64,000 nucleotides of DNA from Talinum fruticosum (GCA_021018815.1 JAITYX010000009.1:4094501-4158500), one strand, 5' to 3'. Shown: positions 37,201 through 49,150, counted from the stretch's first letter. Notes: generated by a model from the sequence alone, not told the origin. Numbers and translations: made by a program.

Positions 37201-38746
37201 TGAAGGTTTGCTCGGGAGAGTCTCGAGTCACCCTAGAGGGGGTGAATAGGGTGATGGAAAAAGCTTTGCGAAAACACACACTTTTGTGCGTAAAAGTGAC
37301 CAAGACAGAATCCGAGTCTAAACACGGGGTCGAAAAGATTGGACTCGTAAAGCAATGAATCGAAGAAGCAGGAGCACTAATGCCGTCTCGAGTCTAGAAT
37401 GAACTCGTAAAGAGAACACGTAAATATTTACGTGGAAACCCTCCCGGGGCAGTAAAACCACGGCCCGTGTCAATCCAGACACGAAGTCAAATCCACTATT
37501 TTGAGTCCACAAAATACCGTGAACTTGACGTAACCCGAGTTGCTCCCTTAGACAACTCTATACAGCATTTTCCTAGACTCGAAGTTACCTTATCTCGATC
37601 TAGTACTTCCTAGCCGAGATAACCCTTACAGCTAGGGACAACTAAGCCGAGTTAACCTTTACAGACTTAGTCAAGGGACCTTACAAAGAATGTAAGAAGT
37701 GTTTGTAACGAAGTACAAGACCTTACAACTCGTAAAGTAATGAATTACAGAGTGGGAGTTGTAAGTTGAAGATTGAGAGTAAAAATACAATAACTTTGAA
37801 CAAGTAAGTGTATAGACAATATGTTCTCGCAACCTTCAAGTCTTGTGAAGTGGCTTCTTCTTATAGATAAGACCAGGCAAAGTAGCCATTATTTCCATCT
37901 CGCTGACCGAGAGTCCTCTCGTGACCGTTGAGAAAGGCTTTCCGAGTCACTCGTAAAGTATCCGTTGAAATATGAACGTTGGACAACGGTTTAACTCTCT
38001 TGGAAGTCCCAAAACCATTGGTTGTGTCTTGAAAACCGAGGTGAAAACCACCGTTAGGCTTGGCGTTCCAGCTTTTCCGGATATTGAAGCGCATGCCTTC
38101 CGACACAATCTTCTCGAGACTAAAGCAGTGGAAGGTGAAAAGCCATATCTCGCTGGTGATTTGACGTTCGAAGCTCGGCTACTTTTGTAGTTTTGAAAAG
38201 ATATCCTCGATTGAATAACCTACAAAAGTAAAACAACTTTGGTTCTCAAAGTATAAAATACTTTGTCCAAGGTTAGACACGTATAACAAAATAATCTTGA
38301 GAAATTACGCAATTGATTATCCGAGTCGAAAGGAAATGGGATATTCTCGAGTCTAATATCCATGATACTCGTAATTCCATATGACTTAGTCTTAAGAAAA
38401 GAAACACATTCTACAAAGAAATATCAAAGTGAGAAAGAACTTGATATAGACTAAGCATGAAATGAACTATGAATGCCGACTATGCAAACGATAGAGTAAA
38501 TAATCACAAGTCGATTCTCGAGTGAGAAAGGACTCGAATAAAGAACAACTTTTCCGAGTCTCTAACAAAAAACGATTAAAGAGATATGTGAAGGCCGAAT
38601 CGCATAGGAAGGATACTATTTAATTCAAGTATGTTTCTAAGACACAGAGAATGCCTTGGAATCAAAACTCTATATGAATGACATCGTTATACCCGATTCC
38701 TTTTGCATGACTCGTAAAGATATAGAGCAGATGTCTCGAGTCTTCA
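37201..38746 (-). repeat. LTR4 of array (1546 bp)
   Basis: Shared by units 3 and 4. Ends TGAAG/CTTCA, flanked by PBS and PPT. Same CTCGAG/CGTAA-type changes as LTR2 and LTR3. Confidence 0.95.
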
Positions 38747-38761
38747 ATCTCCCCTTTTGAT
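38747..38761 (-). other. Polypurine tract, unit 4
   Basis: AAAAGGGGAGAT against LTR4. Confidence 0.8.
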
Positions 38762-39145
38762 GAAAGGCATTCCAAACTTAAACAGTAAACTTTGTTAGAA
38801 GAAAATAGATTGATTCTCGAGTAGTTTGATAAAAAGATAAGGCATATTGAATAGATCGTAGTGATATACAATATATCGTAGCAAGATAAAGTATGCTTTA
38901 ACTCATTAACTCGTAAACGAAAGAACTCGTAAATAATGAAATGCATTAATCCATTAAAATTTACAAGGGCAGTAAAAACTCCCCTAAACAAGACAACCAG
39001 CTTTCGACTACATTTTCTCCCCTTGCCTTTCAAAGAAAAACAAGAACCAAAAAGAAAGGAGAAAAGAACAAGTAATACACATAAGTTGTCCGGACAAAAA
39101 GAAAATTTTGAAGCGTAAATTCCGGAGACACCGAGGAATCGTGAC

Positions 39146-40750
39146 TCAGTGCATGGCTCCAACTAGGAAGGTGGGGATTTCGAGTAGAGGCGGAGGTGCG
39201 CCGGCGCCGATAAGACCTTGACGATGTGCTTGAGCGTGGCGAAGGGAGAACCGGAATAGTTCGCAGGGGCTCGCCCGAGGGGCCGACCCGGAGATAGTGG
39301 ATCGAGAGGTTCTTCCCTTGGGACCTCAGGGGCTGGAGGGGGCTGCTCGGCCGACTCGCCGGAGGAGCGAGATCTTTCGACCCACTCGGATCGCCGTCCG
39401 AGCCGAGTACAAGCAATTTGAGCTTGGGGAGCAAGTAGCCACGGCCTCTTCTTCCCTTTGTCCGGAAGGGCCTCGCTTCACCCGCAGGTTCCTCGCGTCC
39501 TCCGCCGCATCTCGTAGCTTCTTCCTCTCGCTTCCTGGCTTCCTCGCTCTCCGAGGAGGTCGGCTCGGGCTCGAAGACGCCTGGATGGGTCCGAGTCATC
39601 CGGGTCCCGAGCCGCCTTGGACCGTCGCTCTCGAGGAGCTCAGCCAGCTCCTTCGCTCCTTAACCAGCTCTCTCATCTCAAGAACGAGAGACCGTCGCTC
39701 TCGGATTTGGGACTCGACTCGTCTTTTGGTTGATGGTCGACCCTCGAAGAACGTACTTGAAACCCTCGAGCATGTCTCCGAAATCGGAGGACACAGAGGT
39801 GATCTTGTCCATGAAGACAGGAGACAAGAGGGCAGAGAGAGTTTTGGAAGCACCGGAGGTGGAGGCACCACCAGGTGAAGAGGGAAGAGAAAGAGGGGTG
39901 GATTTCCGAGTCCGAGGTGGAGAAGGAGGCCTCAGCTCCGAAGTTGTGAACCCGCACACCAGTGGTTAGTTTCCCGGTATCCGTACCCTCGGAGTTCCTT
40001 CTTGCCGACCACAATGGCCGCCTGCACACCGCGTTAGGGTCGAGGGAAGAGGAACTTGGAATTGTTTGAATACAAGGGTGAGAAGAGCACCGAAAGGAAG
40101 GGAGGTGTTCTTCTTGCTCTGGAGTCGAGCCGGCACAGCGGCCATTTGTTCAATGATGGAGGGGAAGAGGTCGACTTCGTATCCCTCCAGGATATCGAAG
40201 AGGGCTTTAAGGTGCTTGGAGTTGGGGTTCTCCTTGCTAGAATGCCGTGAGAAGAAGGTTCTCATCAGCCAGGAAACGCAGAAGTCCGGCTTCGACTTCA
40301 ACCGAGTCACGTAAAAGTTCTTTCCGGACCCGTGGAATTCTTTAGCGTACTTTTCAAAGAAGTCGTCGGCAACTTCAAGTGAAGGGGATAGGGTTGCTGT
40401 TCAAGAAGAGAGAAGAGACTTTGAACAGACGGTGAAGGAGGGAGGTGTTGATACTGAACAGTAATGTTCTGAACCCGAGAGGTTAGAACATTTTCTGAGT
40501 GGGTGAGACGAGTATAAAACTCGAAACAAGTTCAGGATAGATGAACTCGCCGAAGCACAAGAAAGGGTAGACTCGGTGGTTTGGATATTGGACAACCAGG
40601 AGAATTTGGTTGTTGGGAAGAACTTGTCGTCCAACAGCAAGATGTCGGGTGACAACGGGTTTAGAAGGGGTTGAGCTTTCGGCTTGTTGGTGCGAGGCTT
40701 CTTAGAGGATGAAGAAACCCGAAAGTGGGGATGGTTTCCTCTTTAGGCAT
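39146..40750 (-). pseudogene. Extra 3' ORF (ORF2), unit 4
   Basis: The ATG at 40750 has the short-A-run frame break shared with units 2 and 3. Pieces: 40655-40401 (DDKFFPTTKFSWLSNIQTT), 40310-39966 (NSKHLKALFDILEGYEVDLF) and 39599-39146 (Glu/Arg-rich to Pro-rich C-terminus). A TGA is at 39148-39146. The shared break suggests units 2-4 descend from one template, or that the same consensus error recurs. No function can be named. Confidence 0.55.
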
Positions 40751-40993
40751 GGTGAGAGATGAAAAATGAAACTTTTCGAGAGAAAAAGAAAGAGAAGGAG
40801 GTGTAGAAGAGAAGAAAACGAAATTGGTAGAAGAGAGAGAGATGAGCAGCTGAAAACTTACGAGAGAGAGAGAGAGCTTCTTCGACGTCTCGCGGACGAT
40901 CAGGGAACACTATTCACGTAGTATGCTTCCGCGAGAGGGTTTCGTTTGAGAGGGAAGGAGTTTTAGAATACCGAGATGAAGACGGATAGTCAT

Positions 40994-41001
40994 TATTTAT
41001 A
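40994..41001 (-). promoter_or_regulatory. Internal TATA-like box upstream of ORF2, unit 4
   Basis: TATAAATA on the minus strand, same context as in units 1-3. Confidence 0.45.
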
Positions 41002-41392
41002 GTGAGTACGCGCGCCCGTTCACTATCCGTTAAGTAACTCCGTTCCGACTCAGCCCGTCCATCGATGATTAATGCCCGGTGTGACGGTTCTTCTTCAACG
41101 GTTGAGATATCGGTGGTTTAAAATCTGCGGTTAAGATCTCGATCGCAGCGCTCGAGAAAGAGAGAGAAAACGGGTTTGAAATTATAATCCGAAACTCTCC
41201 ACTGTTCTAGAGATAGCTTCAGTAAAATTTGATGTCCAAATTTCTCTTACGTCCGAGTTTAACTCGTAAAAGTTTCGAGTGACTCGAAACACAGAAATAA
41301 CTATCAGCCCAAGATCACGTGATCAACCGAACCGATGGTTATTAACAATGAAAGCACAAGGCACGTAAATATTCACGAATCATAACACAAAA

Positions 41393-44300
41393 CTAAGCAT
41401 TTAACATACCAAGCTCATTTCGAATAAAATGTAATTGATCTTCACCAAGAGGCTTAGTAAAGATATCAGCTAATTGAAGATTAGTAGGAATGAACTCAAG
41501 TGTAATATCACCCTTTTCCGAGTGATCGCGTAAGAAGTGATACCCGACTTCAATATGCTTTGTTTTTGAGTGCTCGGACAGATTCTTAGTGATACCGATT
41601 GCGCTTTGATTATCACACTTGATTGGGACTGAGTTGAGAGATAGTTCAAGGTCCTTCAAGTGTTGTTTTATCCAGAGAATCTCGAGCGCAACAAGCTCCA
41701 GCAGGCAATATATTCAGCTTTCGCAGCTTGATAGAGCTACCGAAGTTTTGCTTCTTTGAGTGCCAGGATACTAGGGATTGACCCGTAAATTGGCAAGCTC
41801 TAGATGTGCTCTTTCGATCAACTTTGTATCCTCGCATAGTCTCGCGTCTCGAGTACCCAGTCGAGTCGGCTCCGAGTCTCCGGAGTACCATAGTCCTAGA
41901 TTCCGAGTGCCTCGCAAGATATCTCGAATATTCTCTTCACCGCAGATGAGATGTGATTCTTTTGGATTAGCTTGAAATCGTGCACATAAGCAAACACCGA
42001 ACATTATATCTCGGTCCGCTTGAAGTAAGATATAGCAGTGATCCAATCATACCCCGATAGAGTTTCGATCTACCGCTTTACCTCGTCTCATCCGAGTCGA
42101 GCTTTATACCGTCGCTCATAGGAGTAGATGCGTGCTTTGCATCTTGAAGCTTATATTTCTTCAGCAGCTCCTTGGTGTATTTTGATTGATGAACAAAGAT
42201 TCCATTTTTGTCTTGTTTGATTTGCAATCCAAGGAAGAAGTTGAGTTGTCCCATCATACTCATTTGGAACTCTTGACTCATCAACTCGTAAAATTCTCAG
42301 CACGTAAATTCATTAGTAGCACCGAAAATAATATCATCAACATATATTTGAACAATGAGAAAATCTTTCCCTTTGGTCTTTATGAATAAGGTCTTGTCGA
42401 TCCGACCTCTTTTAAAATTATTTTGAACCAGAAGCCGCTCAGCTCTTTCATACCAAGCTCTAGGGGCTTGCTTAAGACAATAGAGAGCCTTTTGAAGTTT
42501 GAAAACATGATTTGGAAATTCTCGAGTTTTCAAAACCAAGAGGTCTGCTCGACATAGACCTCTTCTTCAATAAAACCATTGAGAAAGGCACACTTAACAT
42601 CCATTTGATATAATTTAATATGCATGCAGGATGCAAATGCCAACAAGTATTCTAATGGCTTCAATTCTAGCTACTCGGGCAAAGGTTTCCCCACAATCAA
42701 TTCCTTCTTCTTGATTGTAACCTTGAGCTACAAGTCTAGCTTTGTTTCTGACAACTATTCCACCCTCATCCAGCTTTGTTTTTGAAAACCCATTTGGTTC
42801 CTATAACCGGGTGGTCGAAGGTCGGCTGGTCGAGTCCGGACTTGGTTTCTTTCAAATTGATTCAGCTCTTCTTGCATGGCCTCTACCCATTCGGGTTCAT
42901 TAAGAGCTTCTAGTGCATTTTTGGGTTCAGTTAGTGAAATGAATGCAGTGAATGCACATAGATTATGAAGAGAAGAACGAGTTCTTACCCCACCGTTGAT
43001 ATCGAAATTATGTTTTCTTGGGGATGACTCGGAAGTAAATTTGAACGCTTTACCGCTTCTTTGATTCACCAGTGTTTGTGGGCTGAATAGCTTGATCTTC
43101 GTAAGCTTGTTCCGAGTGATCGGCTCCATTGACTTGCTCGCTCCGAGCGACTTCTTGAGTTATTTCATTCTGAACTTCCTCGTTCGAGTGATCTCCTTCT
43201 CGAGTCTTTGAAAGCTCATCTTCATCATCATCCTTTCGAGCTTCAGCTCCGAGTATGAAGATTCACTTGGTTTTTCCTGTTCAAGCTCATCAAACACTAC
43301 GTGGATACTTTCTTCCACTTTGTTAGTTCTCTTGTTGAAGATACGGTAAGCTTTGCTATGAGAAGAGTAACCTAGAAAAATTCCTTCGTCTCGACCGAGC
43401 ATCAAACTTGGTCGATGATCCTTACCATTATTGTGGACAAAACACTTACATCCAAAAGGTCCGAAATAGGAAATGTTTGGCTTCCTCCCTTTGTAGAGTT
43501 CATAAGGTGTTTTCTTCATAATGGGTCCGATGAGGCATCGATTGAGAGTGTAGTTGGCTGTGTTTATCGCTTCGCCCGTAAATAGTAAGGCAAGTTGTGT
43601 TCAATCATCATCGTCCTTGCTATTTCTTCAAGGGTTCTCGTTCTTTCTCTCAACTACTCCATTCTCGTTGAGGAGTTCTGGGTGCTGAGAAGTTGTGAGA
43701 AATTCCATTCTTGTCACAAAACTCGAGAATTCCGAGTAATCGAACTCCCTTCCATGGTCGGGCTCGAATCTTTTGAATCTCGAGTCCGGGACTCCACTTG
43801 AATCTTTCTACGTAGCTTACTGAATTCCTTGAAGGCTTCATTCTTATGCTTAAGAAAACACACCCAGGTAAATCTTGAAAATCATCAATGATAACAAGTA
43901 TGTAAGATTTACCTCCGAGACTCTTTACAGGAATTTCACCACATAGATCCATATGCAGTAATTCAAGCACGTTGGATGTGGAAACTGTCTTCAGAGATTT
44001 GAATGAAGATCTCGACTTGTTTCCTCTCGGTGCATGCTTCACATACTTTATCCTTCTCAAACGTACGCTTAGGTAATCCTCTAACTAGATGATGAGATGC
44101 AAGCTTTTTGATAGTATGCATGCTAATATGACCTAATCTACGATGCCAAGTCCAAGAATCATCTTGAAGAGATGCTTTCAAACAGATAAATTCCGACTTG
44201 GGTCGAAAGAGGGATGATGTAGGTATTACCCGATCTCTTACCCGAAAGTTTTATCTCTTTGGTGATCTCATCTCGTGATGTAGCACTTGGATTGAGTGAA

Positions 44301-46408
44301 TTTTACCTCTTGTCCTTTGTCACAAAGCTCGGGAGATGCTAAGTAAGTTGTACTTTAGTCCTTTGACAAGGTAGACTCGGGCTCACCAGATCTGTTTCCA
44401 TTACCAATCTTCCCAATGCCCACTATCTTGCCCTTGCCGTCATCACCAAAGGTCACCTTTCCTCCTTTATATGACTCCAACTCGAAAAGAGTCCTTGGTC
44501 ACCTGTCATATGTCGTGAGCATCCACCGTCCAGGTACCAATGTCCTTTTGATCTTTCTCGAGTGACCCGCAAAACAGAGATAATCTAACCCTTCTCACTT
44601 CCTCTAACGAACCCAAGAACATTTCTTACCGTGGTCCTTTTCTCGAGGAAGAAGGTGCTTTGGAACCCGGATTTGAATGACTTTGGGTTTAGTCTCGATT
44701 CTCGAGTCTTCTTCTTAGAGAACCGAGTCCGTGTCTCTTTCCTTTTAAAAACCTTTCCTTTTGAAACAGGAGAAAATGGTTTCCTTTTGTAGATAGGTCC
44801 GGGTTTAGTCCTCCTTTCATTTTTGTGAATGGGACCATGCTCAGCCTTTTGAACTTAACAGCTCTGGAATCCTTTTTGAACAATTCCGAGTAAGAATTAG
44901 ATTCTTCCTCCTTGTTGAACCCAAGACCTTCTTTTCTAAAAGAGACACATTGTGAACCTAAGAGCATGTCAAGGTTCTTCTGTCCTTGAGTAAATTTTAA
45001 AACCAGATCTCGAGACTCAGTAAGCTTCTGTTTCAGCTTGCTCATTTTCTTTTCGAGTAACTCGGACTCAGCCTCATTAGTTTGAGCACTTGTCTTGAGT
45101 TCTCTCGAGTGTGAGTCTCAGCTTTTCCAATTCATTTTTTAAAGAAGTGCTCTTAGAGGTGATTGACTCAAGTTGCTCCTTGAAATGAGAAGAATCGAAT
45201 TGGACTTTTCTTCCAAAGTAAAGATGTATTTAGCTAAATCAACTTTGGAGAATTTGAGGAAGTAGTTTATTACCTCTTGAGGATCAGCTTCCTCATTATC
45301 TCGAGTCTCGTGTCCGAGTCCGACTCTTTTCGGCTTCGAGTCGTTGATTGCCATTAGACACTTTGAGTCATCTCGAATCCTCGTCGTCTTCGATGATTCC
45401 TCATCGCTCCAAGTTGCCATCATGGCCTTTTTCTTCTTCCTGTCCCTTCTTCGTTTTGGACAGTCCTTGACTATGTGGTCTTTGCCGCCACATTCAAAAC
45501 ATCCGTAATTCTTAGACAAAGATAACTTTGAGGGTGAAGAAAACTTACCTTTTCTCGTCTCTCTTGTCCTTTTGTAGAATTCTTCTTTTAGTCTTTTGTC
45601 CCATCTTTTGTGCTTCATCATTTTCTTGAAGCCTCTTGCAATGAGTGCCATGGGATCATCTTCTCGAGTCGAGGAGCTTGGACTTGCTTCTTTGGATTCT
45701 CGAGGCTTTAAGTGCGACGTTCCTTTTGGAAGTACCCTCAGCATCTTCTTCTTCCGTATGTATCTCATGAGTCGAAGCTTTCCAATGAGCTCGTCCGGTT
45801 TCAAGAGTGAGAGGTTCTCGAGCTTCTTCTATGGCAAGTCACCTTAGGACCCCATCGTCTCTTGGGTAGGCTTCGAGAATTTTTCGGCACATTTCTTCAT
45901 GGGAGATCTTCTTTCCCGGAGATTTGAGATTGTTGGTGATCTCGGTGAAGCGTATGAACATCCGAGTAATGTTCTCTTCTGGCTCCATTTTGAAAAGCTC
46001 ATATTTGTGAAGATACTCGGCTGATCTTTGCTTGTCTCACCCGACTTGTACCTTCATAGGTGTTGACCAAAGTGTCCCACACCTCTTTAGCAGAGTCACA
46101 GTGCAGAGACTCGATTATATTCTTCCGAGCTTATGGCGCATATGAGGATGTTCATGGCTTTGAAGTTCTTTCGAACTTCTCCGCTTCGCCGGCGTGAACT
46201 CAGCCTTTGTCTTTGGAAGGATTCTCGAATTCATCTCGTCTTTGTTGGAATGTAGTTTCCTTGTTGTATGATTTCCCAAACTTCTTCATCGTGATCCATA
46301 AGGAAACATTCCATGAGCTTCTTCCAAAGGACCGAAATTTGAACCTTTGAATTTTGGTGGCCTCGTTGGAAGATCTACCTTCGTCGAACTCTCCTGTTCT
46401 CGAGCCAT
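41393..46408 (-). pseudogene. gag-pol polyprotein, unit 4 (broken, longest gag stretch)
   Basis: The ATG near 46408 opens gag. The open piece 45804-45139 (221 codons) runs from the basic region through the CCHC knuckle (about 45501-45459), acidic tail and coiled linker; 45045-44689 continues the linker. Protease again has Asp-Gly-Gly (Asp 44530-44528, Gly 44527-44525). Integrase zinc region 44181-43963, then core 44060-43650 with MDL and start-of-core motifs. RT 42539-42297 with YVDD at 42344-42333 and no preceding stop. RNase H: unlike units 1-3, the last part 41659-41393 is in frame to the natural C-terminus (KPLGEDQLHFIRNELGMLNA), because a ctcgg at about 41572-41576 replaces ccgg and keeps the frame. 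Useful as the reference for where pol ends. Confidence 0.87.
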
Positions 46409-46453
46409 CCGATCTTTAAACCTTTGGACCGTTAGATCCTTTCTGAAAGGCTA

Positions 46454-46467
46454 GGCTCGATACCAAT
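46454..46467 (-). other. PBS, unit 4
   Basis: TTGGTATCGAGCC on the minus strand, immediately left of LTR5. Confidence 0.8.
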
Positions 46468-48008
46468 TGAAGGTTTGCTCTGGGAGAGTCTCGAGTCACC
46501 CTAGAGGGGGTGAATAGGGTGATGGAAAAAGCTTTGCGAAAACACACACTTTTGTGCGTAAAAGTGACCAAGACAGAATCCGAGTCTAAACACGGGGTCG
46601 AAAAGATTGGACTCGTAAAGCAATGAATCGAAGAAGCAGGAGCACTAATGCCGTCTCGAGTCTAGAATGAACTCGTAAAGAGAACACGTAAATATTTACG
46701 TGGAAACCCTCCCGGGGCAGAAAACCACGGCCCGTGTCAATCCAGACACGAAGTCAAATCCACTATTTTGAGTCCACAAAATACCGTGAACTTGATGTAA
46801 CCCGAGTTGCTCCCTTAGACAACTCTATACAGATTTTCCTAGACTCGTAAGTTACCTTATCTCGATCTAGTACTTCCTAGCTGAGATAACCCTTACAGCT
46901 AGGGACAACTAAGCCGAGTTAACCTTTACAGACTTAGTCAAGGGACCTTACAAAGAATGTAAGAAGTGTTTGTAACGAAGTACAAGACCTTACAACTCGA
47001 AAGTAATGAATTACAGAGTGGGAGTTGTAAGTTGAAGATTGAGAGTAAAAATACAATAACTTTGAACAAGTAAGTGTATAGACAATATGTTCTCGCAACC
47101 TTCAAGTCTTGTGAAGTGGCTTCTTCTTATAGATAAGACCAGGCAAAGTAGCCATTATTTCCATCTCGCCGACCGAGAGTCCTCTCGTGACCGTTGAGAA
47201 AGGCTTTCCGAGTCACTCGTAAAGTATCCGTTGAAATATGAACGTTGGACAACGGTTTAACTCTCTTGGAAGTCCCAAAACCATTGGTTGTGTCTTGAAA
47301 ACCGAGGTGAAAACCACCGTTAGGCTTGGCGTTCCAGCTTTCCGGATATTGAAGCGCATGCCTTCCGACACAATCTTCTCGAGACTAAAGCAGGGAAGGT
47401 GAAAAGCCATATCTCGCCGGTGATTTGACGTTCGAGCCTGGCTACTTTTGTAGTTTTGAAAAGATATCCTCGATTGAATAACCTACAAAAGTAAAACAAC
47501 TTTGGTTCTCAAAGTATAAAATACTTTGGTCCAAGGTTAGACACGTATAACAAAATAATCTTGAGAAATTACGCAATTGATTATCCGAGTCGAAAGGAAA
47601 TGGGATATTCTCGAGTCTAATATCCATGATACTCGAATTCCATATGACTTAGTCTTAAGAAAAGAAACACGTTCTACAACAAATATCAAAGTGAGAAAGA
47701 ACTTGATATAGACTAAGCATGAAATGAACTATGAATGCCGACTATGCAAACGATAGAGTAAATAATCACAAGTCGATTCTCGAGTGAGAAAGGACTCGTA
47801 ATAAAGAACAACTTTTCCGAGTCTCTAACAAAAAACGATTAAAGAGATATGTGAAGGCCGAATCGCATAGGAAGGATACTATTTAATTCAAGTATGTTTC
47901 TAAGACACAGAGAATGCCTTGGAATCAAAACTCTATATGAATGACATCGTTATACCCGATTCCTTTTGCATGACTCGTAAAGATATAGAGCAAGTGTCCG
48001 AGTCTTCA
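46468..48008 (-). repeat. LTR5 of array (outer, 5' LTR of unit 4; 1541 bp)
   Basis: Last LTR. Its right end, gtgtccgagtcttca, is followed not by a PPT but by the TSD catgt and the resumed older copia gag. It is the 5' LTR, and so the genuine upstream promoter, of the outermost unit. Confidence 0.95.
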
Positions 48009-48013
48009 CATGT
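48009..48013. other. Target site duplication (catgt), right copy
   Basis: Identical to 9425-9429. It marks the right border of the array insertion. Confidence 0.9.
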
Positions 48014-48384
48014 CATTATTGTTGAAAGTCGGGCCATGATATTTCCGAGTGTTTTAAATTAAAAAATAAGGAGAAAGAAGAAGAGAAAAATAATGTCAGG
48101 AACCTCATAGTGAAGCTAGATTTGTTGATGTTGAGTTTGATGGCGACACTTTATTTGCTATTTCCCTTGAAAAGGGGAATGATTCTAATTGGATTCCCGA
48201 TTCCGGTTGCACTTTTCATATGTGTCCCCATAGGAATTAGTTTCATCATACAATTCTCTTAATTCTGGTGTTGTTCACATGGGCAACTAGACTATTGGTA
48301 TCGTTCGAATTAAGACTTATGACGGTGTTATTAGAACCCTATCTAATGTTCGTCATGTTCTAAATTTAAAGCGTAACATCATCT
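48014..48384 (+). pseudogene. Older copia element: zinc knuckle end, protease and GAG-pre-integrase relic
   Basis: Continues the frame of 8911-9429 without shift: His-Tyr-Cys, a TGA stop, then Lys-Ser-Gly-His and DISECFKLKNK, completing a CX2CX4HX4C knuckle. A shifted frame at about 48128-48240 gives the protease active-site region NWIPDSGCTFHMCP with an intact Asp-Ser-Gly (Asp codon 48199-48201). Another piece, 48266-48384, reads VHMGN, GIVRIKTYDGVIRTLSNVRHVLNLKRNIIS, the typical GAG-pre-integrase segment. Similarity then stops abruptly. It is a dead, 3'-truncated element. Confidence 0.85.
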
Positions 48385-49150
48385 CTTTTCGCACTCCGAG
48401 TGAGTCTATTCATTTCATTTTCGCATTAGCCAAAATTAAATTCATCTTAATTAGGTGAGTTCTTTTGTGCATTAGCCAAATTAAAAATCATCTCAATTAA
48501 GGTGAGTCCATTCATTCCATTCTTACATTAGTCAAAAATAAAATTCATCTCAAATTAGGAGAGTCTTTGTTTGCACTTAAACAAATCAAATTCATCCCAA
48601 TCTAAGGGACTCCATGTGCATAGTTGCATTTCACTTTGGTCGGCTTCCATTCCTTATGCGCATCCAAATAAAAGCATATCATTTTCTTTTCTTAGGCATC
48701 GGTCGTTCCTTGGGTCAAGCACTTAAGCCCCATCTCCCTAAAAATTTTTCACGAGTCAATCTTGAGCACGAAGCCGCTAGGAAATAAGAAGTCTACTTCA
48801 ACACCTGTATGGTCAACACCTTTGCTTGTGAAACCGAGTGCGCCACCCAAGGTCAAAGTACAACCTTCCTTTAAAAATGGCCAACAAGCCGGAACAAACT
48901 CCCATCATGACCTTATTTAAGGAGTCTCGCTGCAAAATTGGAAGCTAAGATTGACGCCCAAGATAAAAAGATTAAGTCAATATCTAAAACCCTTGATCTT
49001 ATACTCAAGACCCTCAACAAGAATGCTAATAAAGCAAGAAAGGACGGAGAGGAAACAAACCCTCAGCCTAGACCTTGGCCTCAGCTCCAAGCCTCACTAT
49101 GATTCACAAATAGATCGAATAGAGAAGTTGTTGCGTGAGTCATAAATGTT
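48385..49150 (+). other. Non-coding leader-like DNA upstream of gypsy gag relic
   Basis: No recognised gene. It starts at the abrupt end of the older copia element. It contains the short tandem repeats listed separately and an Ala/Lys-rich stretch with stops that may be the start of the gypsy gag. Probably the 5' untranslated region of the gypsy-type element. Confidence 0.4.
48405..48625 (+). repeat. Degenerate tandem repeat, four to five units of about 47-57 bp
   Basis: Each unit begins gagtc/gagtt/gactc and contains a form of cattagccaaaattaaattcatctcaattagg. Units start near 48409, 48456, 48503, 48559 and 48607. Imperfect, non-coding. Confidence 0.7.

Larger units (their letters stand above)
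9430..48008 (-). mobile_element. Tandem multimer of a Sirevirus-like copia element: 5 LTRs, 4 internal regions
   Basis: LTRs begin at 9430, 18674, 27921, 37201 and 46468, giving periods of 9244, 9247, 9280 and 9267 bp. The internal regions are 10969-18673, 20221-27920, 29467-37200 and 38747-46467 (7.70-7.73 kb). Neighbouring units share one LTR, all are on the minus strand, and the whole block has one 5-bp TSD. Internal order from right to left is PBS, gag, protease, integrase, RT, RNase H, extra 3' ORF, PPT. The large size, long LTRs, KKKA-ATWSD gag tail, extra 3' ORF and multiplied PPTs point to the Sirevirus (Maximus/SIRE) lineage. The lineage call is by features, not by a tree. Confidence 0.92.

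Noticed and set aside
9430..48008. A CRISPR-like or satellite reading of the regular spacing
   Set aside because: The period is 9.25 kb with LTR, PBS, gag-pol and PPT in each unit; it is a retrotransposon multimer.
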